Assembly (NCBI GenBank): GCA_963720675.1
Contig: CAVRGH010000001.1
Location: 1-12,258, forward strand
Length of the DNA: 12,258 bases
From: JALHSW01 sp963720675
Lineage (GTDB): Bacteria > Actinomycetota > Acidimicrobiia > IMCC26256 > PALSA-555
Direction: 5' to 3'
Position numbers and translations under genes: made by a program. Shown here piece after piece: positions 5,274-11,469 of the stretch (position 1 is its first letter; each line of letters starts with the position of its first letter). The notes under the pieces are model-generated. The model saw nothing but the letters and a program-made list of their open reading frames with translations. It was not told the DNA's origin and made no database searches.

Positions 5274-6869
5274 CTAGCGAGGCGTCGGCTCGGCGCGAGT
5301 GAGGATCAAGAGACAGGCGTCGTCAGTCGTCGGAGATCCTTCCAGGCACGTGGCGACGATCGCGGCGCGCAGCGTGTGCGCCGAACCGGGGGGTTGTCCG
5401 GTCGCGGCGTCGGCGAGTCGGCGCAGACCAGCGTCGAGCGATTCACCGCGTCGCTCGACCAGGCCGTCGGTGTAGAAGACCACCGATCCCCCGACCTCGA
5501 CCGTGATCGTGACGACGGTGCGAGGTTTGACATCACCGACTGCCGGCCCGAGCACGACCCCGACCGGCTCCTCCGCGAACCACGGCGTCATGGATCCGTC
5601 GAGGACGAGCGGAGGCAGGTGGCCTGCAGAGGCGAGCTCGAGCACGCCGCTCCGCGGATCGAGCAGGCCGAGCGCAACCGTCGCGAACTCCTCGTCGAGC
5701 GCGAACCTGCGCACGAACAGGTCGAGTCGCGCGAGGATCGACGCGAGGTCCGGTTCGATGACGGCATACGCGCGCGTTGCATGGCGCAACTTCGCCATCA
5801 GTCGGGCCGCGCGCACGCCATGACCGCTCACGTCGCCGATCGCGAGCACGACGCGCCCGTCGCCCAGCTCGAATGCGTCGTACCAGTCACCCCCGACCTC
5901 GGGTTCGTTCGGCGGTGCGCTGTACGTCGCGCTGACCTCGTATCCGGGGATCTCCGGGAAGTCGGGACGGATCAAGGTCTCGTGGAGCACCTCGACGGCC
6001 CGTCGCTCCCGGACCAGTCGCTCGCGCGTCTCCAGGAGCTCGAGCTCCGCCCGCCGTTGTCTGGTGACGTCCTGGGTGGTCCCGCGGAGACCGAGCACGT
6101 CGTCGTGCTCGCCGACCAGCACCTCGCCGCGATGCAGCACGTGGCGCTCGCCGCCACCGACGTCGACGAGTCGCTGCTCGACCCAGAACGAGTCGCGATC
6201 TCGGAGCGCCTCGGCCGGCGCGGTCGCGAGGATCTCGACGTCGTCGGGATGGGCACGCTCGCGCAGGACCTCCCGGAACTCCTGGCCCGTCATCGACGAG
6301 GGGATGTCCCCGCCGCAGAGCCGTTGCATCTCCTTCGAGAGGGTCACCAGGTTCTCCCGGGCGTCCCAGTACCAGCTCCCGAGCTGAGCGAGGCGCTCGG
6401 CCGCTTCGAGCTGTTCGGTCAGCAATGCGGCTGCCCGCAAGGACATGGTTTCCTCGAGCGCCATCTCGAGGTGCTTCCGCTCATCGATGTCGATGCCGAC
6501 TCCGACCATCAGCAACAGCGCCCCATCTGGCGCGCGCACGTCGCGACCACGAGCCTCGAGCCAGTGCACGGAACCGTCGGGCCAGATCGCGCGGTGTTCG
6601 AACGTGAGGGGTGACCCGGTGTCGCGCGCCGTCCCGACCAACGCGGCGACCCGGTCACGATCGTCGGGGTGGATGGCCTCCAGATACGCAGCGAATGAGC
6701 CGTCGAAGCTGTCGGCTGCCATTCCGAAGCACGCCGCCATCTGCGCGTCCCACTCGACGCGGTCGGTCGAAGGGTCCCAGGTCCACGTCCCGATGCGCGC
6801 GGCATCGAGCGCGAGCTCGTAGCGGACCCGTTCGCCCGCCTCCCTCGTCTCGTGCTCGACGTGACCCAC
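5274..6869 (-). CDS. PAS-PAS-SpoIIE/PP2C serine phosphatase
   Basis: A soluble sensor phosphatase of 531 residues. PAS 1 spans about 17-131 ('ARIGTWTWDPSTDRVEWD', HPDDRDRV, and a PAC end 'GIDIDERKHLE'). PAS 2 spans about 159-272 ('LAQLGSWYWD', HPDDVE, and 'GTTQDVTRQRRAE'). A short coiled linker leads to a SpoIIE-type PP2C domain (about 304-527). Its metal and core motifs are intact: 'GGDWYDA' (326-332), 'DVSGHG' (346-351), 'SAGHLPP' (414-420), 'YTDGLVE' (466-472) and 'TDDA' (515-518). Such enzymes dephosphorylate anti-anti-sigma factors (RsbV/SpoIIAA type) or related STAS proteins. The GTG at 6869 is preferred because GAAGGG lies seven nt upstream and the PAS domain follows soon; a TTG at 6932 would add 21 residues with no domain match. 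No RsbV or RsbW gene is in view. Confidence 0.9.
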   Translation of the reverse strand: MGHVEHETREAGERVRYELALDAARIGTWTWDPSTDRVEWDAQMAACFGMAADSFDGSFAAYLEAIHPDDRDRVAALVGTARDTGSPLTFEHRAIWPDGSVHWLEARGRDVRAPDGALLLMVGVGIDIDERKHLEMALEETMSLRAAALLTEQLEAAERLAQLGSWYWDARENLVTLSKEMQRLCGGDIPSSMTGQEFREVLRERAHPDDVEILATAPAEALRDRDSFWVEQRLVDVGGGERHVLHRGEVLVGEHDDVLGLRGTTQDVTRQRRAELELLETRERLVRERRAVEVLHETLIRPDFPEIPGYEVSATYSAPPNEPEVGGDWYDAFELGDGRVVLAIGDVSGHGVRAARLMAKLRHATRAYAVIEPDLASILARLDLFVRRFALDEEFATVALGLLDPRSGVLELASAGHLPPLVLDGSMTPWFAEEPVGVVLGPAVGDVKPRTVVTITVEVGGSVVFYTDGLVERRGESLDAGLRRLADAATGQPPGSAHTLRAAIVATCLEGSPTTDDACLLILTRAEPTPR

Positions 6870-7010
6870 GCGCGAACCCTTCGTCGACGAGGGTGAGCGT
6901 ACGACGTGCACAGCATCCCCCGTACTCGGCAAGGGAACCTCGCATTGGCAGGCAGCCGCTCCGGTCGCGCGTTTCCACTGCGTCGCACCGGTGAGCCAGC
7001 AGGGCGCGGC

Positions 7011-8114
7011 TCAGAGGGTGACGTCGTGGACCAAAGCAGGATCCACCCCGATACCACCTGCATCGCTACTCGCGTAGACGGCGAGCGCGAACCGCAGGAT
7101 GTCGATCGCCTCTTCGCCGCTCCACCAAAGGGGGCCTTCTCCGGTGCGGAGCCAACGGAGCCAGTGGCGGCCGGAATCTCGGAAGCTGCTCGCCCAGTCG
7201 TCGTCGAGCGCGTGGTGCCCGCGCAGCTCGCCGTCGGTGTACACCTCGAGGCTCGGCTGCTGGATCCCACGGCCCGTACACCGGTTCACGCGGGCGAAGC
7301 CCTTGCGCCCGGTGACCTCCCACCGCTCGTCGTTGGTGTAGTAGTCGGATCGGAGGTAGAGGTCGGGCGCGAGCGTGATGTCCCACACGCCGCGGATGCC
7401 GTTCTGGTGCTCCCAAGAGATCGTGGTGGGGGCGTCGACCTCGACGCCGGGGTACACCTCGGTGCCTCCGATCCACGCCCGCACCTCGGCCAGCGGGCCG
7501 AACAGCCAGAGTGCCGTCGCCAGCTTGTGCCACCCGTCGTCGAAGACGAGGATGCCGCGGCCGCGCTGCATCTGTTGGAACTGCCACTCGTAGCTGCTCA
7601 TCGGTACGTCCCAACCGCCGAGACCGCTGCCGACCATCTTCATGTGGTAGCTGCTGATGTCACCGAGCTCGCCGGACTCGGCAACTGCCTTGAGCTCCCG
7701 CAGCGGCTCGTAGAAGAGGTAGTTCTCCATCACACGGAGCACCCGGTCGTTGGCGGCCGCCGCGTCGAGCATCCGCTGCGCGTCTTCGAGCGTGTTGCAC
7801 ATCGGCTTCTGGAGGTTCACGTGCCAGCCATGACCGAGGAGCTCGATCACGCCATCGGCGTGGAGCGGGATGGGAAGGAGCGCCTCGACCGCGTCGACGT
7901 CGAGGCTGCTCGCCGCGAGCTCGGCGACCGACGCGAAGGTCCGCGCCTCCGGCCAGTCGGCCTGACGCTCGGCGCGACGGTCGTCACTCGGATCGACGAG
8001 TGCGACGACCTCGACGTCGGGGTTGTCGACGTACGCGCGCACGTTCAGGTCGTAGATGCGCCCGAGCCCGACGAACGCCGCGCGCACGGGACGGTCGTAC
8101 GGAGTGAAGGTCAC
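7011..8114 (-). CDS. Gfo/Idh/MocA-family NAD(P)-dependent oxidoreductase
   Basis: A 367-residue cytoplasmic dehydrogenase, normal length for the family. The Rossmann loop is 'AAFVGLGRIYDLNVRAY' (12-28) and the acidic end of strand 2 is D41. The catalytic-lysine motif, usually EKP, reads 'LQKPMCNT' (101-108), so K103 is present but Glu is replaced by Gln. 'DDGWHK' (192-197) keeps the D-x-G-x-H signature, with H196 as catalytic histidine. Family members oxidise or reduce sugars, inositols and related polyols, but the substrate is not predictable here. The GTG at 8114 overlaps the stop of the upstream VOC gene (GTGA), and GGAG lies 11 nt before it. As the last of three genes with two VOC proteins it looks like part of a catabolic operon. 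Confidence 0.88.
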   Translation of the reverse strand: MTFTPYDRPVRAAFVGLGRIYDLNVRAYVDNPDVEVVALVDPSDDRRAERQADWPEARTFASVAELAASSLDVDAVEALLPIPLHADGVIELLGHGWHVNLQKPMCNTLEDAQRMLDAAAANDRVLRVMENYLFYEPLRELKAVAESGELGDISSYHMKMVGSGLGGWDVPMSSYEWQFQQMQRGRGILVFDDGWHKLATALWLFGPLAEVRAWIGGTEVYPGVEVDAPTTISWEHQNGIRGVWDITLAPDLYLRSDYYTNDERWEVTGRKGFARVNRCTGRGIQQPSLEVYTDGELRGHHALDDDWASSFRDSGRHWLRWLRTGEGPLWWSGEEAIDILRFALAVYASSDAGGIGVDPALVHDVTL

Positions 8115-8488
8115 GTGCTTCGGGTCTCCTGTTGCAGCTCGACGGTGTTGCCGGCTGGATCGGTGATCCAGATCTGTACGGTGTGCTCGCCCTGCACGGC
8201 GCGGGCGTACTCGATGCCGCGCTCCTCGAGCTCGGCGATCGCGGCGTCGAGGTCCTCGACCGCGACGCAGTAGTGGTGACCGGTCGGGTCGATCCCCGGT
8301 CCGACCGACGGTGCGCCCACGAGGTGCAGCTCCTGGTCGCCCACGACGTGCCAATGGCCGGGGACACCGGGGATGTCGGGTCGCGGTGCGTCGCCGAGCC
8401 CGAGGACATCGCCGTAGAAGGCGACCATCGCCTCGATCGGGGTGTCGTTGCTGTTGACCGACACGTGGTGGAAGCGCGTGACCTTCAT
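8111..8488 (-). CDS. VOC-superfamily (glyoxalase/bleomycin resistance fold) protein
   Basis: A 125-residue vicinal-oxygen-chelate protein; these dimerise and usually bind a divalent metal for isomerase, epimerase or dioxygenase chemistry. Likely ligands are in place: H8 in 'FHHVSV', E53 in 'QELHLV', H72 before 'YCVAVEDLDAAI', and E117 in 'GNTVELQQ'. The first beta-alpha-beta module also holds 'AFYGDVLGLG' (23-32). The retained ligand set suggests a working metalloenzyme, with unknown substrate. The Shine-Dalgarno GGAG (eight nt before the ATG) lies inside a 20-bp tandem repeat derived from the end of the upstream VOC gene. The stop overlaps the Gfo/Idh start, so the two are translationally coupled. 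Confidence 0.88.
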   Translation of the reverse strand: MKVTRFHHVSVNSNDTPIEAMVAFYGDVLGLGDAPRPDIPGVPGHWHVVGDQELHLVGAPSVGPGIDPTGHHYCVAVEDLDAAIAELEERGIEYARAVQGEHTVQIWITDPAGNTVELQQETRST

Positions 8489-8542
8489 GACAACTGCTCC
8501 ATCACCTTGACAACTGCTCCATCACCCTGACAACTGCTCCAT
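8488..8542. repeat. 20-bp tandem repeat, 2.75 copies, between two VOC genes
   Basis: Unit 1 (8488-8507) and unit 2 (8508-8527) are TGACAACTGCTCCATCACCT and the same with a final C. Unit 3 (8528-8542) keeps the first 15 bases. On the coding (minus) strand, unit 3 encodes the C-terminal MEQLS of the upstream VOC gene, so units 1 and 2 are duplications of that gene's 3' end. Unit 1 also supplies the ribosome binding site of the downstream VOC gene. Replication slippage is the simplest origin. Confidence 0.92.
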
Positions 8543-8895
8543 GAACTCGAGGCGGATCCCTCCCGGCGCCTCGACGAACGCGATCCGCCGCTTCCCGAAC
8601 GCACCTTCGACCACGGCCGGACCCCACACGACGGTGTGACCGACCAGCTCGGCATCGAGATCGTCGGTGAACAGCGCCGGGTGGAGGAAGCCCTCAGGGG
8701 GAGGTCGACCGCGTCCTCGTAGATCGCCTGGGTGAAGAGCGTGATCATCACCGGCCCGAGGTACACGTCGGCGCGCTCGCCGTTGTTCCACACCATCCGA
8801 TCGCGGACGTCGCCCCCGGTCGCCTCGTAGAACGCGCACGCCGCGTCGAGGTCCGCCACCTTCACGGCGAGGTTCGCCAGACCCGTGACCGCCAT
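8522..8895 (-). pseudogene. VOC-superfamily gene with a one-base frameshift
   Basis: The first frame starts at the ATG at 8895, with GGAGGAGGAG seven nt upstream, and encodes a VOC N-terminal half ('GLANLAVKVADLDAACAFYE', then 'ADVYLGPVMITLFTQ'). After 'DAVDLP' the homologous continuation, 'PEGFLHPALFTDDLDAELVG' to 'APGGIRLEFMEQLSG', is in another frame and ends at 8522. Adding one G to the G5 run at 8697-8701 joins them into a 124-residue protein of normal VOC length. In the repaired protein the metal positions would be N8 (usually His), H72 and E117. This is either a homopolymer sequencing error or a true inactivation. If not repaired, the first frame reads on and stops at 8485, within the ATG of the next gene. 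First gene of the VOC-VOC-Gfo/Idh operon. Confidence 0.8.
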
Positions 8896-8931
8896 CGCAG
8901 TGCTCCTCCTCCGTGCCGACGCCGACGTCGA

Positions 8932-8955
8932 GTCCCTGACGCGGGCGTCAGGGAC
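8932..8955. promoter_or_regulatory. 24-bp palindrome in a divergent intergenic region (probable operator)
   Basis: GTCCCTGACGC (8932-8942) and GCGTCAGGGAC (8945-8955) are perfect 11-bp inverted arms around GG. The element lies between the divergent start codons at 8895 (-) and 8983 (+), 37 and 27 bp away, where it would overlap the promoter region on the plus side. The size and symmetry suit a dimeric repressor such as a TetR-family protein; no such regulator is encoded in the window. Confidence 0.68.
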
Positions 8956-8969
8956 AGTATCGGCGACAC

Positions 8970-8975
8970 TACGGT
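8970..8975 (+). promoter_or_regulatory. Putative leaderless -10 box (TACGGT)
   Basis: TACGGT ends seven nt before the ATG at 8983, where no Shine-Dalgarno is present. Position and sequence fit a leaderless TANNNT promoter, and the palindrome at 8932-8955 would overlap its -35 region. The promoter appears to survive although the gene behind it is truncated. Confidence 0.38.
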
Positions 8976-8982
8976 TCCGGCC

Positions 8983-9057
8983 ATGAAGCTGCGGATCGCG
9001 ATCCTCGGCGCCGGTGCCGGCGGCCTCGCGATGGGCATCGCGCACGTGATGAGTCGG
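8983..9057 (+). pseudogene. N-terminal remnant of an FAD/NAD(P)-dependent oxidoreductase
   Basis: The first ~22 codons read MKLRIAILGAGAGGLAMGIA, a textbook beta-alpha dinucleotide-binding start (GxGxxG at G9, G11 and G14) as found in flavin-dependent monooxygenases and similar enzymes. After about 'HVMSR' the similarity to such a protein stops: the frame stays open but becomes the antisense of the SRPBCC gene at 9100-9729, whose stop is only about 40 bp away. This looks like the 5' stub of a gene whose remainder was deleted. The exact junction, near 9055-9100, cannot be fixed by eye. No downstream remainder is seen in the window. Confidence 0.6.
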
Positions 9058-9099
9058 AAGCGTGCTCGCGCTGCCTGCGGCTCTGGGTGCTCGCCCACC

Positions 9100-9729
9100 T
9101 CAGGGCGCGACCGCCACCTCGTCATCCGGTTCGACGGCGAGGCGCACAGCGTCGAGGAGCCCATGCACCAGAACGTGCGCGCCGGAGCCGACGCCGAGGG
9201 TCCAGTAGCGCCGGAACCACCGGGTGGCGTCGTCGTCGGTCCCGACGGTGCGCATCACGGCGGACAGCATGGTGCGGCCCGGTCCGAGCTCGTCGACGGC
9301 GAGCGCGTAGACGGTCTTCGCGAAGCCGGGTGTCGCGAACTCCCGGAACTCGTCAGGGGCGACCGCCATGTACTGGATCACGGGCCGCCAGAACTTGCCG
9401 ACCAGCCCGAGCGCGAGCTCCCGGCCGGGTCGCTCCCCGAGCACGATCCAGCCTCCGTCACCGGCCGGGATGGCCGCCGAGTCGCGGAGCGTGAGGCGCT
9501 TCGGGCTCGCGGGTGGTCGCTTGCCGTGCAGGAGGTTCATCAGCAGCTCGGGCAACATCCGCGCTCCACCCAACGTCGCGATCAGGGGTCGCCGCTTGCC
9601 GAGCTGGATCAGGTCGGCCGCCATGAGCGCGTCCCAGGTCCGGTCCACATCGGCCGCGACCACCACCGCGACGCTGTCGGACACGTCGTACACCGGGAGG
9701 AGCTCGTCGGCGAGCCGGGGGCCGGTCAT
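9100..9729 (-). CDS. SRPBCC-fold protein, 209 residues
   Basis: A soluble START/SRPBCC-type protein typical of actinobacteria, with unknown ligand. The N-terminal 'LLPVYDVSDSVAVVVAADVDRTWDAL' region (10-35) is the first strand and helix. 'LGERPGRELALGLVGKFWRP' (97-116) is a strongly conserved hairpin of this subgroup, followed by 'APDEFREFATPGFAKTVY' (124-141). The C-terminal helix is 'WFRRYWTLGVGSGAHVLVHG' (171-190). The ATG at 9729 is chosen because GGAGGGG lies nine nt upstream and the domain begins shortly after. An in-frame ATG at 9786, with GGAG ten nt upstream, would overlap the preceding stop by eight bases and add 19 residues. It probably forms an operon with the preceding SRPBCC-like gene. 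Confidence 0.82.
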   Translation of the reverse strand: MTGPRLADELLPVYDVSDSVAVVVAADVDRTWDALMAADLIQLGKRRPLIATLGGARMLPELLMNLLHGKRPPASPKRLTLRDSAAIPAGDGGWIVLGERPGRELALGLVGKFWRPVIQYMAVAPDEFREFATPGFAKTVYALAVDELGPGRTMLSAVMRTVGTDDDATRWFRRYWTLGVGSGAHVLVHGLLDAVRLAVEPDDEVAVAP

Positions 9730-9778
9730 CGCGTCGCGCCCCTCCGGGTTTCTCGAGCCGAGACGCGTCGAGCGCCCG

Positions 9779-10258
9779 TCACCCATCGGCTCGTTTCTCC
9801 CTCGCAGTCTGCGCGTCTGCCGCGACGATCGTGGCTGCGAGACCGCGCAGGAAGGCGCGCAGGACCTCGTCCACGAGCTGTTGCGCGGCGGCGGGAAGCG
9901 TTGTTGCCGGCGGCTTGACGCGTGCCTCGAGGGTCAGCGCGCACTGGGTCGCGTGGACCGGTGCGACGGTGAGATCGGACTCGACGGGCCCGAGGGCGAA
10001 CAGATCGCGCTCGAAGGTCCAGGTCCACGGAACGACGAGCGCACCCTCTCGCACGCGCATCGGCCCCTGGGCGCAGTGGGACCGGTCGGCCTCGTCGGCC
10101 GGGCTCGCGAGGCGCTCCTCGCTCCGCAGCTCGCCGGCGTCGTGCAGCGCGGCGTCGACGATCGGTTCGAGCCACACGGGATTCGCGGCGAAGTGGGGCG
10201 CGACCGTCTCGAACGAGCGATCCACGCGCACGAAGTCCCGGGCGAACATGCTTGTCAC
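9779..10258 (-). CDS. Probable SRPBCC-like protein, 159 residues
   Basis: A soluble protein with no recognised motif strong enough for a family name. The pattern is SRPBCC-like: 'DRSFETVAPHFAANPVWLEPIV' region (13-34), a middle strand 'VVPWTWTFERDLFALGPVESDL' region (75-96), 'APVHATQCALTLEARVKPP' (98-116), and a long C-terminal helix 'AQQLVDEVLRAFLRGLAATI' (125-144). It starts at a GTG (10258), with GGGGG four nt upstream; an ATG at 10249 is the alternative. It follows the histidine kinase gene by 68 bp on the same strand and is probably co-transcribed with the 209-residue SRPBCC gene downstream. The two adjacent SRPBCC-type genes could bind related ligands; this is speculative. Confidence 0.68.
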   Translation of the reverse strand: MTSMFARDFVRVDRSFETVAPHFAANPVWLEPIVDAALHDAGELRSEERLASPADEADRSHCAQGPMRVREGALVVPWTWTFERDLFALGPVESDLTVAPVHATQCALTLEARVKPPATTLPAAAQQLVDEVLRAFLRGLAATIVAADAQTAREKRADG

Positions 10259-10307
10259 GGTGCCCCCTGAGGCCGGCGGGGGACAGGGCCGAACGTCCCG
10301 AAGGAAG

Positions 10308-10327
10308 GGCCCGGCGGCGGTCGGGCC
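10308..10327 (-). terminator. Possible hairpin after the histidine kinase gene
   Basis: GGCCCG and CGGGCC (10308-10313 and 10322-10327) can pair as a 6-bp GC stem with an 8-nt loop directly at the kinase stop codon, followed on the minus strand by CTTCCTTC. There is no run of T, so this is at best a weak or non-canonical terminator. Confidence 0.25.
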
Positions 10328-11457
10328 TACTCGAGCGGTACCCGCCAGGTGGCGACGGTGCCGCCGCCCTCGGCGGAGGCGACTTCGGTGTCGCCACCCC
10401 AGGCGGCGGCTCGGGCCCTGGCGTTCGTGAGACCGTGGCCGCTGCGGGTCGGCCCGACCAGGTCGATGCCGCGTCCATCGTCGCGGACCTGGAGGACGAG
10501 GGAGGTCCCGACCTCGATGCGCACGGTCGCACGGGACGCCTGCGCGTGGCGCACGACGTTCGTGAGCAGCTCGCGCGTCGTCGCGAGGAGCTCCTCACCC
10601 AGGTCCGGGCCCACCTGTTCGGTGAGCGCACCCTCGATGGCGACGATCGGTTCGACGCCGGAGTCGCGCAGCACGTCGTCGACGAGGTTCAGGATCGCGG
10701 CGCTGAGGTTCGGGCGCGACGCCGGGCGCGCCTCGAGCTCGAAGATCGAGGTTCGGATCTCCGAGATCACCGCGTCGAGCTCGTCGACCACCTGGTCGAC
10801 CTTGGCCGCGGCGTCCGCATCGAGCATGCGGCTCAAGCCCTGCAGCGCCATGCCGGTGGCGAACAGGCGTTGGATCACCTTGTCGTGGAGGTCCCGCGCG
10901 ATGCGCTCCCGGTCCTCGATCACGGCGAGATCTTGGAGCCGTTCGTGCAGGCGGGCGTTCTCGATCGCGACGGCAGCGACGGCGGCGAGGGAGACGGTCA
11001 GGCGCTCGTCGTCTTCGGTGAACTCGTCTGCCCCCTGCTTCTCGCAGAGATAGAGGTTTCCGAACACCGATGTGCCGATCCGGATCGGTACGCCGAGGAA
11101 CGAGCGCATCGTCGGGTGGTTGGGTGGGAACCCGTGCGCCAGCGGGTGCTGCGTCAGGTCGTGCAGCCGCAACGGCTGCGGATCGGCGATCAGCAGCCCG
11201 AGGATCCCGTGGCCTTCGGGAGCGTGGCCGATCCGGTCCGCCATGTCCGGCGGTCCCCCGAGGGTGATGAACTCCGCGAGCGCGTTGCCGGCACTGATCA
11301 CGCCCAGTGCCCCGTACTCCGCGCCGACGAGCAGACGCGCCGCGTCGACCACGCGCTCCAGGGTGTCGGGGAGTCGGAGCCCCGTCGTGACCCCGAGGAT
11401 CGCGTCGAGGAGCTGGCGCTCGGGACGGCCCACCGGTGAGGAGGCGCCGTCCGTCAT
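10327..11457 (-). CDS. DevS/DosS-like GAF sensor histidine kinase
   Basis: A 376-residue cytoplasmic kinase. One GAF domain spans about 30-172 ('LEAEYGAL'-type start at 43-51, 'RIGHAPEGHGILGLLI' 75-90, 'GFPPNHPTMRSFLGVPIRI' 109-127, 'FGNLYLCEK' 132-140). The HisKA_3 dimerisation helix has 'RERIARDLHDKVIQRLFA' (183-200), with H191 as phospho-acceptor. The HATPase domain has the N box 'ELLTNVVRHA' (296-305), 'DDGRGI' (326-331) and 'GHGL' (340-343). H114 occupies the place of the heme-ligating His149 of M. tuberculosis DosS, judged from remembered sequence, so O2/NO/CO or redox sensing is plausible. Unlike DosS there is only one GAF domain. It starts 9 bp after the response regulator stop and has no Shine-Dalgarno. 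Confidence 0.9.
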   Translation of the reverse strand: MTDGASSPVGRPERQLLDAILGVTTGLRLPDTLERVVDAARLLVGAEYGALGVISAGNALAEFITLGGPPDMADRIGHAPEGHGILGLLIADPQPLRLHDLTQHPLAHGFPPNHPTMRSFLGVPIRIGTSVFGNLYLCEKQGADEFTEDDERLTVSLAAVAAVAIENARLHERLQDLAVIEDRERIARDLHDKVIQRLFATGMALQGLSRMLDADAAAKVDQVVDELDAVISEIRTSIFELEARPASRPNLSAAILNLVDDVLRDSGVEPIVAIEGALTEQVGPDLGEELLATTRELLTNVVRHAQASRATVRIEVGTSLVLQVRDDGRGIDLVGPTRSGHGLTNARARAAAWGGDTEVASAEGGGTVATWRVPLE

Positions 11458-11463
11458 GGCGGC

Positions 11464-11469
11464 ATGCTA
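11464..11469 (-). promoter_or_regulatory. Putative internal leaderless -10 box (TAGCAT)
   Basis: On the minus strand TAGCAT begins with the TAG stop of the response regulator and ends six nt before the kinase ATG at 11457. The layout is the same as at 2904-2916. No Shine-Dalgarno precedes the kinase, so an internal leaderless transcript is possible. Confidence 0.33.

Noticed and set aside
4614..6614. Very long open frame (666 codons) on the plus strand
   Set aside because: It is antisense to the PAS-PAS-SpoIIE gene, is dominated by Arg, His, Asp and Glu and lacks any domain. It is the usual open shadow of a GC-rich gene.
6906..8273. 455-codon plus-strand frame opposite the Gfo/Idh and VOC genes
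   Set aside because: Composition is Val/Asp/Arg/His-rich without motifs; the minus strand carries recognisable families throughout.
8488..8542. Short direct repeats as a possible CRISPR array
   Set aside because: The repeats are immediately contiguous with no spacers, and they duplicate the end of a coding gene.
9058..9918. Continuation of the 8983 frame to 311 codons
   Set aside because: After about codon 25 it is antisense to the two SRPBCC-like genes and shows no flavoenzyme features, so only the N-terminal stub is reported.
10280..10302. GGGAC-N10-GTCCCGAA dyad before the 159-residue gene, resembling a DosR box
   Set aside because: The mycobacterial DosR box, as I recall it, has GGGAC and GTCCC separated by 4 bp; here the gap is 10 bp, and no canonical box was found elsewhere, including before devR.
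10252..11439. 395-codon plus-strand frame opposite the histidine kinase
   Set aside because: The opposing strand holds intact GAF, HisKA_3 and HATPase motifs; this frame has none.
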